Positions 25,030-33,201 of a DNA stretch of 64,000 nt are shown one piece after another. Each line of letters opens with the position of its first letter. Position 1 is the stretch's first letter. Origin of the DNA: Gluconobacter potus. GTDB taxonomy: Bacteria > Pseudomonadota > Alphaproteobacteria > Acetobacterales > Acetobacteraceae. The stretch lies in the NCBI RefSeq assembly GCF_015244705.1, contig NZ_JABCQF010000001.1, positions 248,001-312,000 of the forward strand, read 5' to 3'. The position numbers were made by a program, and so were the translations under genes. The notes under the pieces were generated by a model. That model saw only the letters and a program-made list of their open reading frames with translations, was not told where the DNA came from and ran no database searches.

Positions 25030-28000
25030 ATGTCATTGTCCCGCTTCTTCATTGACCGGCCCATCTTTGCTTGGGTCATCGGTCTGATCATCATGCTCGT
25101 CGGTGCCGTGTCGATCACGCGCATGCCGATCGCGCAGTATCCGAACATCGCGCCGCCGCAGATCGCCATTTCGGTCATGTATCCGGGTGCGTCTGCCGAG
25201 ACGGTGAACAACACGGTTGTGCGCCCGATCCTGCAGCAGATGTACGGTCTGGATCATCTCGAATACCTGTCGGCCTCGTCCTATGCGAGCGGGCAGATGG
25301 AGATCGACCTGACGTTCGAGCAGGGCACAAACCCTGACATCGCGCAGGTTCAGGTCCAGAACAAGCTCCAGCTGGCCCAGCCGCGTCTGCCGTCGGAAGT
25401 GACGGCTCAGGGTCTGAGCATCACGAAGGCTACCAAGAACTTCATGATGGTTCTGGCCTTCATTTCCGAAGACGGCAGCATGTCCGGGCAGGACATCGCG
25501 GACTATGTGGCGTCCAACATCTCCGATCCGCTGTCGCGTGTGTCGGGCGTGGGCGATCACACGCTGTTCGGCTCCGAATATGCGATGCGCGTCTGGCTGG
25601 ATCCGTCCAAGCTGTACAATTTCGGCCTGACGGTCGGGGATGTTCAGGCGGCGATCTCGGCGCAGAACATTCAGGTCTCGTCTGGTGAACTCGGCGGTCT
25701 GCCGGCCAAGAAGGGCATTGGTTTCGATGCCACGATCATTGGTCCGACACGTTTGAGCACGCCGGATCAGTTTAAAGAGATCCTGCTCAAGGTGCAGCAG
25801 GATGGCAGCCAGGTGCGTCTGAAGGACGTGGCACGGGTTGAACTCGGCGCGCAAAGCTATGCGTTGGGCTCGGTCTATAACGGCCATCCCGCGTCCGCGA
25901 TGGCGCTCAAGCTGGCGCCAGGTGCGAACCAGCTCAAGACCGAGGCCGCTGTGCGGGCGCGTCTGGGTGAGCTGAGCCGGTATTTCCCCCCGGGGCTGAA
26001 GCTTGTCTACCCGCTCGACACCGAGCCGTTCATCACGCTCTCCATTCATGAGGTGGTCGAGACGCTGATCGAGGCCATTGTCCTCGTATTCATCGTCATG
26101 CTGATCTTCCTGCAGAATTTCCGTGCGACGTTGATCCCGACAATCGCGGTGCCGGTGGTGCTGCTGGGGACGTTCGGACTGATGTCCATCCTGGGCTACA
26201 GCATCAATACCCTGACGATGCTGGCCATGGTTCTGGCAGTGGGTCTGCTGGTCGATGACGCGATCGTTGTGGTCGAGAACGTCGAACGAGTGATGACGGA
26301 CAAGGGGCTGTCTCCTAAGGAAGCGGCCCGTGTCTCCATGGATGAGATCTCGGGCGCGCTTGTGGGCATCGTACTGGTGCTGACGGCGGTGTTCCTGCCG
26401 ATGGCGGCCTTTGGTGGTTCGACGGGTGTGATCTATCGTCAGTTCTCCATCACGATCGTTGCGGCCATGTGGCTGTCGGTTCTGGTGGCGATGGTCATGA
26501 CGCCTGCGCTTTGCGCGTCCATGCTCAAGCCGACGCACAAGGGCAGTGAGCGTGGTCCCGCGGCCTGGTTCAACCGGACGTTCGATCGCCTGACGAACGG
26601 TTATATCGGTGGTGTGAAGTGGATGATCCGCGTACCGGCGATCAGCATGATCGGGTTCGTGCTGCTGACGGGGCTTGTCGCGTTTCTGTTCATTCGGGTG
26701 CCTGGCGGCTTCCTGCCGGATGAGGATCAGGGGATCATCTTCGGCCAGGTGACGATGCGTAACGGGGCGACCCAGGAGCAGACGGCGGCCGTCAACCAGA
26801 AGATCACCGATTACGTGCTCAAGACCTATGGCCAGTATGTGGAATCCGTCTTTACCATGTCGGGCTTCAGCTTCGCGGGTCAGGGGCAGAGTGCGGGTGC
26901 GTTCTTCATCCGCATGAAACCCTGGGATCAGCGGCCGGGATCGGCACATACGACCATGACCGTGTCGCGCGAGATCATGATGCATTTCTGGATGGACCCG
27001 GAAGCACAGATCTTCGCCGTCAATCCGCCGGCCGTGATGGAGCTGGGCAATGCGACCGGCTTCGACCTTGAACTTGAGGACACCGGGCATCTGGGGCATG
27101 ACGCCCTGCTGGCGGCGCGAAACCAGATCCTGCGTGAAGCGGCACAGAACCCGCTCCTTCAGGCGGTTCGCCCGCTGGGTATGGAGGATGCGCCGCAGTT
27201 CAGTCTGGACATCAACCGCGAGCGTGCCAATGCGCTTGGTCTGACCAATGCGGACATCAACACGACCCTCGAAGGGGCTCTGGGCTCGATCTACGTCAAC
27301 CAGTTCATGCGCAATGACCGCGTCAAGCAGGTCTATATCCAGGGCGAACCCTGGGCACGCATGACGCCGGAGGATCTGAACCGCTGGTATGTCCGCAACG
27401 CGATCGGGACGATGGTGCCATTCAACGCCTTCGCCTCAGGACACTGGGTCAATGGTCCGCAGAAGGTCGAGGACTATAACGGTCTGAACTCTTACGAAAT
27501 TCAGGGCCAGCCAGCCGTGGGGGCGAGCTCGGGGCAGGCCATGGCGGAAATGGAGAAACTGCTGGCCAAGCTGCCGCGCGGTATCGGCTATGAATGGACG
27601 GGACTGTCCTTCGAACAGCTTGCTTCGGGGGGATCAACGGCGCCGCTTTATGCGCTGGCCACGGTGGTCATCCTGTTCTGTCTGGCGGCGCTGTATGAAA
27701 GCTGGGCCATCCCGTTCGCAGTGCTGCTGGTGCTGCCTCTGGGTGTGCTCGGGGCCATCGTGGCGACGCTGGGCCGCGGGTTGTCCAACGACGTCTATTT
27801 CCAGGTGGGGCTGCTGACGACGGTTGGTCTGTCAGTGAAGAACGCGATCCTGATCGTGGAGTTCGCCAAGGCCTTCTTCGAAAGCGGCGAAACTCTGGAA
27901 GACTCGGTTCTGGAAGCCGGGCGCGAGCGTCTGCGTCCGATCCTCATGACTTCGATCGCCTTCGTCTGCGGTGTGTTTCCGCTGGCGATTGCGACGGGTG

Positions 28001-28206
28001 CGGGATCGGCGGCGCGTGTGGCCATCGGCACCTGCGTGGTGGGGGGCATGCTCTCCGCGACGCTGCTGGCGATCTACTTCGTGCCGGTCTTCTTCGTGGT
28101 GGTGCTGCGTCTGTTCCGGGTCACGCGGGTGCGTGACCGCCAGGACCCATATGCCCATCTGGACAACAAGGCGGCGCCTGTCGCCGAAGGGGAGCACGGC
28201 GCATGA
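25030..28206 (+). CDS. RND efflux permease, HAE1 family (AcrB/MexB type)
   Basis: 1058 residues, the full length of the hydrophobe/amphiphile exporter family. The N-terminus is LSRFFIDRPIFAWVIGLIIM. Two large periplasmic loops follow, and helix 4 carries the proton-relay acidic pair in VGLLVDDAIVVVENVERVM. It has the conserved GGFLPDEDQG and GLSVKNAILIVEFAK regions. It exports drugs or other amphiphiles driven by protons. It starts seven bases after the adaptor and overlaps the channel gene (ATGA). Substrates unknown. Confidence 0.97.
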   Translation: MSLSRFFIDRPIFAWVIGLIIMLVGAVSITRMPIAQYPNIAPPQIAISVMYPGASAETVNNTVVRPILQQMYGLDHLEYLSASSYASGQMEIDLTFEQGTNPDIAQVQVQNKLQLAQPRLPSEVTAQGLSITKATKNFMMVLAFISEDGSMSGQDIADYVASNISDPLSRVSGVGDHTLFGSEYAMRVWLDPSKLYNFGLTVGDVQAAISAQNIQVSSGELGGLPAKKGIGFDATIIGPTRLSTPDQFKEILLKVQQDGSQVRLKDVARVELGAQSYALGSVYNGHPASAMALKLAPGANQLKTEAAVRARLGELSRYFPPGLKLVYPLDTEPFITLSIHEVVETLIEAIVLVFIVMLIFLQNFRATLIPTIAVPVVLLGTFGLMSILGYSINTLTMLAMVLAVGLLVDDAIVVVENVERVMTDKGLSPKEAARVSMDEISGALVGIVLVLTAVFLPMAAFGGSTGVIYRQFSITIVAAMWLSVLVAMVMTPALCASMLKPTHKGSERGPAAWFNRTFDRLTNGYIGGVKWMIRVPAISMIGFVLLTGLVAFLFIRVPGGFLPDEDQGIIFGQVTMRNGATQEQTAAVNQKITDYVLKTYGQYVESVFTMSGFSFAGQGQSAGAFFIRMKPWDQRPGSAHTTMTVSREIMMHFWMDPEAQIFAVNPPAVMELGNATGFDLELEDTGHLGHDALLAARNQILREAAQNPLLQAVRPLGMEDAPQFSLDINRERANALGLTNADINTTLEGALGSIYVNQFMRNDRVKQVYIQGEPWARMTPEDLNRWYVRNAIGTMVPFNAFASGHWVNGPQKVEDYNGLNSYEIQGQPAVGASSGQAMAEMEKLLAKLPRGIGYEWTGLSFEQLASGGSTAPLYALATVVILFCLAALYESWAIPFAVLLVLPLGVLGAIVATLGRGLSNDVYFQVGLLTTVGLSVKNAILIVEFAKAFFESGETLEDSVLEAGRERLRPILMTSIAFVCGVFPLAIATGAGSAARVAIGTCVVGGMLSATLLAIYFVPVFFVVVLRLFRVTRVRDRQDPYAHLDNKAAPVAEGEHGA

Positions 28207-29660
28207 AGGCCCGTCTCGGACTTACTCTCGGGGTTCCCGGCCTGCTGCTGGTGTCGGGGTGCAATCTGGCCCCTACCTATCATCAGCCGACGCAGGCGAC
28301 TCAAAACAGCTATCCTGCCGATACGGGCGCGAAGAACGTGGCGTCCGCGGCCAAGGTGGCTGATCTGGGATGGGAGGATTTCTATACCGATCCGCGTCTG
28401 AAGGCGCTGGTGCAGCTTGCGCTACGGAACAACCGCGATATTGCGGCGCAGGCGGCGGCCGTCACGGTGTCGCGTGGTCAGTACGAGATCCAGAACGCAT
28501 CCCTTTTTCCGATCATTTCGACGGCTGGGCAAGGCATGTTCCTCGGCCCGTCCGATACGGCGGGTTTCTCCTTTGCGCCGGGTCTGGGCACGAACATTTC
28601 AACGCTGCGTCTGTATCAGACGTCGATCGGGTTTTCGTCTTACGAGGTCGATCTGTGGGGGCGTATCCGGAACCTGACGCAGCAGCAGAAAGAGACCGTC
28701 CTCAACAGCGTCGAGAACACCCGCAATGTTCTGCTCACGACGGTTTCACAGATCGGTACGACCTACATCCAGTGGCTTGCGGACCGTGAAGAACTTCGGG
28801 TGACGCGTGACACGCTGAAATCCGAAACCGACACGCTGCGTCTGACACAGCTTGCGTATGACAACGGGGAAGCGGATGCGCTGACGCTGGCGCAGGTCAA
28901 GACGCAGGTCGAGCAGGCCTCGGCCTATGAGGCACAATATGTCCGGGCAGTGGCGGATGACGAACATGCGTTGCAGCTTCTGGTGGGCACACCCCTGCCC
29001 GCCAATCTGCCGGCCCCGGCTCCGTTCGGTGCGCAGACCATGATCAGCGACCTGCCCGAAGGCCTGCCGTCGGATCTGCTGGCCCAGCGCCCGGATATCC
29101 GGGCGGCCGAGCATACGCTGATCGGTGCGAACGCCAATGTAGGTGCGGCCCGTGCAGCGTTTTTCCCGCGCGTGACGCTGACGGCATCGGAAGGTACGAG
29201 TTCGCTCCAGTTCCGCAAACTCTTCACGCCGGGCGCGGAAACCTGGACCGTCTCGCCATCCATCAGTCTGCCGATCTTCACCTGGGGGCAGAGCGAGGGA
29301 AACCTCATGATGGCGAAAGGGCAGAAGCTGCAATATGCCGCACAGTACGAAAAGGCGGTGCAGACGGCGTTCCGCGAAGTGTCCGACGCCCTGACGGCGC
29401 GGGAAACCTATACGGCGCAGGACCGTCATATGGTGGCACTGGTCGAGCAGTCCCAGAAGGCGTTCGATCTGGCCATGATGCGGTATCGGGCCGGAATCGA
29501 CAGCTATCTGACGACCCTGACGCAGCAGCGCACGCTGTTTCAGGCGCAGCAGAACGCCATCACGGTCAAGGCCGCGCGGTTCCAGAACATTGTGACATTG
29601 TATCGCGCGCTCGGAGGTGGGTGGAGCCAGAAGACGGTTTCGCCTAAGGTGCCCTCATAA
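28203..29660 (+). CDS. outer-membrane efflux lipoprotein (OprM/NodT family)
   Basis: 485 residues. The lipobox LLLVSGC gives Cys20. It has two OEP repeats, with the family signatures VDLWGRIRNLTQQQKE in the first half and LAQRPDIRAAEHTLIGANANVGAARAAFFP in the second. It trimerises as the TolC-like outlet of the RND pump encoded just upstream, with which it overlaps by four bases. Confidence 0.96.
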   Translation: MKARLGLTLGVPGLLLVSGCNLAPTYHQPTQATQNSYPADTGAKNVASAAKVADLGWEDFYTDPRLKALVQLALRNNRDIAAQAAAVTVSRGQYEIQNASLFPIISTAGQGMFLGPSDTAGFSFAPGLGTNISTLRLYQTSIGFSSYEVDLWGRIRNLTQQQKETVLNSVENTRNVLLTTVSQIGTTYIQWLADREELRVTRDTLKSETDTLRLTQLAYDNGEADALTLAQVKTQVEQASAYEAQYVRAVADDEHALQLLVGTPLPANLPAPAPFGAQTMISDLPEGLPSDLLAQRPDIRAAEHTLIGANANVGAARAAFFPRVTLTASEGTSSLQFRKLFTPGAETWTVSPSISLPIFTWGQSEGNLMMAKGQKLQYAAQYEKAVQTAFREVSDALTARETYTAQDRHMVALVEQSQKAFDLAMMRYRAGIDSYLTTLTQQRTLFQAQQNAITVKAARFQNIVTLYRALGGGWSQKTVSPKVPS

Positions 29661-29681
29661 ACGCACTGACCGGAGAGCCTC

Positions 29682-30029
29682 ATGCGCAGGTTGATTGTCC
29701 CAGTACTGGCCGCCCTTGCCGTTTCCGGCGCGGCCCTTGGCACGGCTGTGGCGCAGGATGCGGATGACGGTCCCAAGAAGCCGAGCATGAACGACCTGTA
29801 TCACAACTCGTCGCTGCCCAAGAGCCATGCCGACTTCAGCCGCTATCGGTATCGTCCGCCTGGGGACAGGGTGATCGAGCAGCCGGACGCGTTCCGGCTG
29901 CTGTTCCAGACGAAGGACGGGCAGCCCGACGGCTATGCCGAGCGGCGCGGAACTTCGGTTTTCTACTATGACCGCTACGGGAAGCTGCGTCAGATCCAGC
30001 CCTTGCCGGAAGATCCGGCTGTCGATTGA
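29682..30029 (+). CDS. small exported protein of the efflux operon, unknown
   Basis: 115 residues with a cleavable signal (RRLIVPVLAALAVSGAALGTAVAQ|DAD) and GGAG seven bases before the ATG. The mature part is charged and Tyr/Arg-rich (FSRYRYRPPGDRVIEQPDAFRLL, VFYYDRYGKLRQIQPLP). It begins 21 bases after the channel gene and is probably co-transcribed. No known domain. It may be a periplasmic accessory of the pump, or simply a neighbour. Confidence 0.72.
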   Translation: MRRLIVPVLAALAVSGAALGTAVAQDADDGPKKPSMNDLYHNSSLPKSHADFSRYRYRPPGDRVIEQPDAFRLLFQTKDGQPDGYAERRGTSVFYYDRYGKLRQIQPLPEDPAVD

Positions 30030-30040
30030 TGATCTGACGC

Positions 30041-30078
30041 CCCGTTCCTGAAGCCCGGAAGCGGATTTTAGGAACGGG
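30041..30078. terminator. inverted repeat after the efflux operon
   Basis: CCCGTTCCT (30041-30049) pairs with AGGAACGGG (30070-30078) across a 20-base loop that can fold further. It lies just past the stop of the small exported protein. There is no T-run, so a terminator role is only inferred from position. Confidence 0.4.
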
Positions 30079-30204
30079 TCTCGGTTTCGGCCCGGGACGC
30101 GGCTTTTCCCGGCCGACTGCTTTCCCGGGGACTTTCATGAAAAATCAGCTCCTGCTCTTCCCGCTCCGCGCACTGGCATCATGTGCTGTTGTGGCGGATC
30201 CATC

Positions 30205-31173
30205 ATGAGCATGGCTTCCGTGCGGGAGTTTCTGGAGACGCGTCAGATCGCGTTGTATTTCCTTGCCGTTCTTCTGGGCGGGGTAACGGCCTTTCTGGTG
30301 GCGGGAACGGCCTCGTGGGAAGCGGTTATCAACCCCGCGCTGGGCATGATGCTGTTTGTGACCTTCCTTCAGATCCCGCTTGCGGAACTGGGGCAGGCTT
30401 TCCGGAAAGTCCGGTTCCTTGCAGCCCTTCTGGTCACGAATTTCGTGGCCATTCCTGCAATGGTGGCACTGCTGCTCCCGTTTGCGCCTGCCGACGACAT
30501 GATCCGGCTGGGTATTCTGATGGTCCTGCTCTGCCCGTGTATCGACTGGGTGGTGACGTTCGCCCAGATGGGGCGGGCAGATGCTGCACTCCTCCTGGCG
30601 TCTACGCCCGTCCTTCTGGCCGTGCAGATAGTGCTGCTTCCGGTCTGGCTGCGTCTCTTTCTGGGTGAGGGCATGTCCCGGCTGGTTCAGGCCGGGCCTT
30701 TCCTGCATGCTTTTCTATGGCTGATCGTCATTCCGCTTCTGCTGGCATGGCTGGTCCAGTTCTGGGCACATCGGGCTTCAACGGGCGAACGCGTTGCTTC
30801 GGCGCTGGGTTTGTTGCCGGTGCCGGTGACGGCGCTCGTCCTGTACATCGTTATTGCAGCCATGCTGCCACATCTGGGCCATGAGACGACTATCGTGCTG
30901 CATGTCGTGCCGGTGTATGTGGCCTTCGCTCTGCTCGCGCCATTTCTGGGCTGGGGAGTCTCGAAACTGTTCGGGCTGGAGGCGCCCTCAGGCCGGGCGC
31001 TCGCCTTCAGCGGAGCAACGCGCAACTCGCTGGTCGTGCTGCCGTTGGCGCTCGCCGTGCCCGGGGCTGCGCCTCTGCTGCCCGCCGTGATTGTCACCCA
31101 GACGCTGGTCGAACTGGCAGCAGAACTGCTTTTCATCCGGGTGATGCCCCGGCTGGGAGCACGCCGCGCCTAG
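30205..31173 (+). CDS. ACR3/BASS-superfamily permease
   Basis: About 322 residues, roughly ten hydrophobic helices. I prefer the ATG at 30205 over one eight codons upstream that would add a Cys-rich head (MCCCGGSI). The bile-acid/arsenite permease fold is suggested by INPALGMMLFVTFLQIP, LLCPCIDWVVTFAQMGRADAALLLASTPVLL and FSGATRNSLVVLPLALA. The Cys in CPCIDW corresponds in position to the thiolate Cys of ACR3 arsenite exporters. No arsR or arsC is nearby, so the substrate is open. Confidence 0.78.
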   Translation: MSMASVREFLETRQIALYFLAVLLGGVTAFLVAGTASWEAVINPALGMMLFVTFLQIPLAELGQAFRKVRFLAALLVTNFVAIPAMVALLLPFAPADDMIRLGILMVLLCPCIDWVVTFAQMGRADAALLLASTPVLLAVQIVLLPVWLRLFLGEGMSRLVQAGPFLHAFLWLIVIPLLLAWLVQFWAHRASTGERVASALGLLPVPVTALVLYIVIAAMLPHLGHETTIVLHVVPVYVAFALLAPFLGWGVSKLFGLEAPSGRALAFSGATRNSLVVLPLALAVPGAAPLLPAVIVTQTLVELAAELLFIRVMPRLGARRA

Positions 31174-31308
31174 TCTGCCTGGCTCGAAAATCCTGCTCGC
31201 ATCTGCGCCATCAGGTCGGATAATGTGATCCTGTCCTGCGGACGGTCCCTGTCGCCGAAAATGTCCGGATTCGTCTGCGGTTTTTCTACAGATGCAGAGC
31301 GACACATC

Positions 31309-31785
31309 ATGCCGAATATTCATTCCGTGTCCCGCTGGGCCTTTGCGGGCGCCAGCGCACTCCTGATCCTGCTGGCGAGCTTTCTGATCCTCTCGGGCGG
31401 CATTGGCCTGGTGGCCGCCTTCGTGGCGTCTCTGAGCGAAGGTCGGGAGGAAATCCTTCAGGCCATCAGCTATGTCGTGATCTCGATTGCTGTCTTCGAC
31501 GTGGCGAAATACTTCATCGAGGAAGAAGTCCTGCGGCCAAAGGGCAAACAGTCCATCGCCGAGGCACGCGTCAGCCTGACCAAATTCATGACCACCGTCA
31601 TCATCGCCGTCTTCATCGAAGGGCTGGTCGGTGTGTTCGAGCGCAGTGGTAAAGCGCCCAGCGATATTCTCTATCCCGCCGCCCTTCTCGTGGTGGCGAC
31701 GGGTATGGTCGTTGCCCTGGGGATCTATCAGAAGCTCAGCATCGGGGCGGAGCGTGAAAAGAAGGAAAAGGACATGATCGGCTAA
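31309..31785 (+). CDS. hypothetical integral membrane protein, 158 aa
   Basis: Starts at the ATG 31309; an upstream in-frame start lacks support. About four hydrophobic segments: WAFAGASALLILLASFLIL, EILQAISYVVISIAVFDVAKYF, FMTTVIIAVFIEGLVGVF and ILYPAALLVVATGMVVALGIY. The C-terminus is charged (GAEREKKEKD). It converges on the MFS gene with a weak hairpin (31769-31790) at its end. No family recognised. Confidence 0.7.
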   Translation: MPNIHSVSRWAFAGASALLILLASFLILSGGIGLVAAFVASLSEGREEILQAISYVVISIAVFDVAKYFIEEEVLRPKGKQSIAEARVSLTKFMTTVIIAVFIEGLVGVFERSGKAPSDILYPAALLVVATGMVVALGIYQKLSIGAEREKKEKDMIG

Positions 31786-31809
31786 GGGTATCAGCCGAAG
31801 CCTGTTCCC

Positions 31810-32991
31810 TCAGTCGTGCTGGAGGCGACGGGGAAACGCGGCGGGATTGAAGGCCGCCAGCAGGATGCCGCCCAGCGCGATCACGACGGAAGCCGGGCAC
31901 AGCACTGCAAATCCCAGTGTGCTCAGAAGATGTCCACCAATCGCAGATCCCAGGAGGATGCCAAAATTGCTGCTGCTGTTGATGGCCGCGCCCGCCACAT
32001 CCGCGCTGGTTGCACGGGCGCGGATGGCGCCGGACATGACGAAGGGGATGATGGCGGCATAGCCCATGCACCACAGCCCGACGGCGCCGACGCTCGGCCA
32101 TGCGGAAATCAGATGTCCGTAAACCAGGATCATGCCCGTGAGCATGGCCAGGCCGCCGCCGAACAGTCCGGCCGCCGGCCAGCGGTCCACCACCTGTCCC
32201 GCTCCCCACAGACCGAAAATGCTGACGCCGCCGGTAATAAGCAGCGCGACACTCAGCAGATGCTCCGGCAGGCCATGCACCAGAAGAAGCGGGGAGACAT
32301 AGGTGTAGAGCAGGTTATGCGCGAAGAAAAACACGGCGTTCACACAGATTACCACGCCGAAAATGCGTGCGGCCTGTGGAGAGCGGATGGTCGGAACTTT
32401 GAGCGCCTTGGTATCGGCCCCGCGAACGGGCGGAAGATACAGCGCGATGAAGATCGTCAGGAGTGCCGCCAGTCCGGCAATGACGTAAAGCGCCACGCGC
32501 CAGCTTGCGAAATGGCTGATCGCCGCTGCGCCCGGAACGCCCAGAACCGATCCCAGCGACGTGCCGCCGAAGACAAAGGAAATCGCCCGTCCCGTCATGC
32601 GTTCGGGCACCAGATGGGCAGCATAGGCGGCCGCAATGGACATCAGCAGCGCGTGGGACAATCCGCCAAGGGCGCGTCCCGCGCAGACGATGACGAAGCT
32701 CGGCGCCAGGGCGGAAATCAGGTTGGAGATGACGTATCCGGCCAGGCAGAGCAGCATGAGCATCTTGCGGTCCATGCGGCTTGTGGCGATCGTGATGGGC
32801 ACGGCTCCGAATGCGACGAGCAACGCATAGGCGCTGACGGCCAGCCCGGCGTGACCTTCCGTAATGTTGAAGGACTTGGCCATGTCGATCAGCAGACCAA
32901 CCGGCGCGACCTCGGTTGTCACCGCAATGAAGGTCGAGGCGAACAGGGCGCAGAGGCCTGCGATCGCCGGACCGGAGAGCGTTTTGAACAC
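31810..32991 (-). CDS. MFS transporter (AraJ/NepI-like, DHA1)
   Basis: 393 residues with 12 predicted helices. It opens TLSGPAIAGLCALFASTFIAVTTEVAPVGLLIDMAKSF and carries the family motif A region (SRMDRKMLMLLCLAGYVISNL) and LGGLSHALLMSIAAAYAAHLVPERMTGRAISFVFGG, typical of sugar, purine-nucleoside or drug exporters of the DHA1 group. It should export small polar compounds by proton antiport. Stand-alone gene; 210 bases without a gene separate it from the FUSC gene upstream. Confidence 0.88.
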   Translation of the reverse strand: MFKTLSGPAIAGLCALFASTFIAVTTEVAPVGLLIDMAKSFNITEGHAGLAVSAYALLVAFGAVPITIATSRMDRKMLMLLCLAGYVISNLISALAPSFVIVCAGRALGGLSHALLMSIAAAYAAHLVPERMTGRAISFVFGGTSLGSVLGVPGAAAISHFASWRVALYVIAGLAALLTIFIALYLPPVRGADTKALKVPTIRSPQAARIFGVVICVNAVFFFAHNLLYTYVSPLLLVHGLPEHLLSVALLITGGVSIFGLWGAGQVVDRWPAAGLFGGGLAMLTGMILVYGHLISAWPSVGAVGLWCMGYAAIIPFVMSGAIRARATSADVAGAAINSSSNFGILLGSAIGGHLLSTLGFAVLCPASVVIALGGILLAAFNPAAFPRRLQHD

Positions 32992-33201
32992 GACGGACTT
33001 CCTGACTGGAACGGCGACCTGAGCGTCCCGAACGCGAGGGCTTTTGGCACTTTGGTCGCATCACGGAAACCCAAAAATTCAGGTCAGGACGATCATCGCT
33101 TCCAAAGAGGCGGAATGCTCCGGGAAAGTCTGTTTTTCAGGGAGTTACGAACATAATAATTTTCATTTTTCTGCCTGATATCACGGATTCGGGAAGTCGC
33201 C

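Noticed and set aside
25033-27099. 688-codon open frame antisense to the RND permease
   Set aside because: His/Arg/Gln-rich shadow of a certain gene, no domain or ribosome site.
31816-33156. 446-codon open frame antisense to the MFS gene
   Set aside because: No motif; MFS gene is unambiguous.
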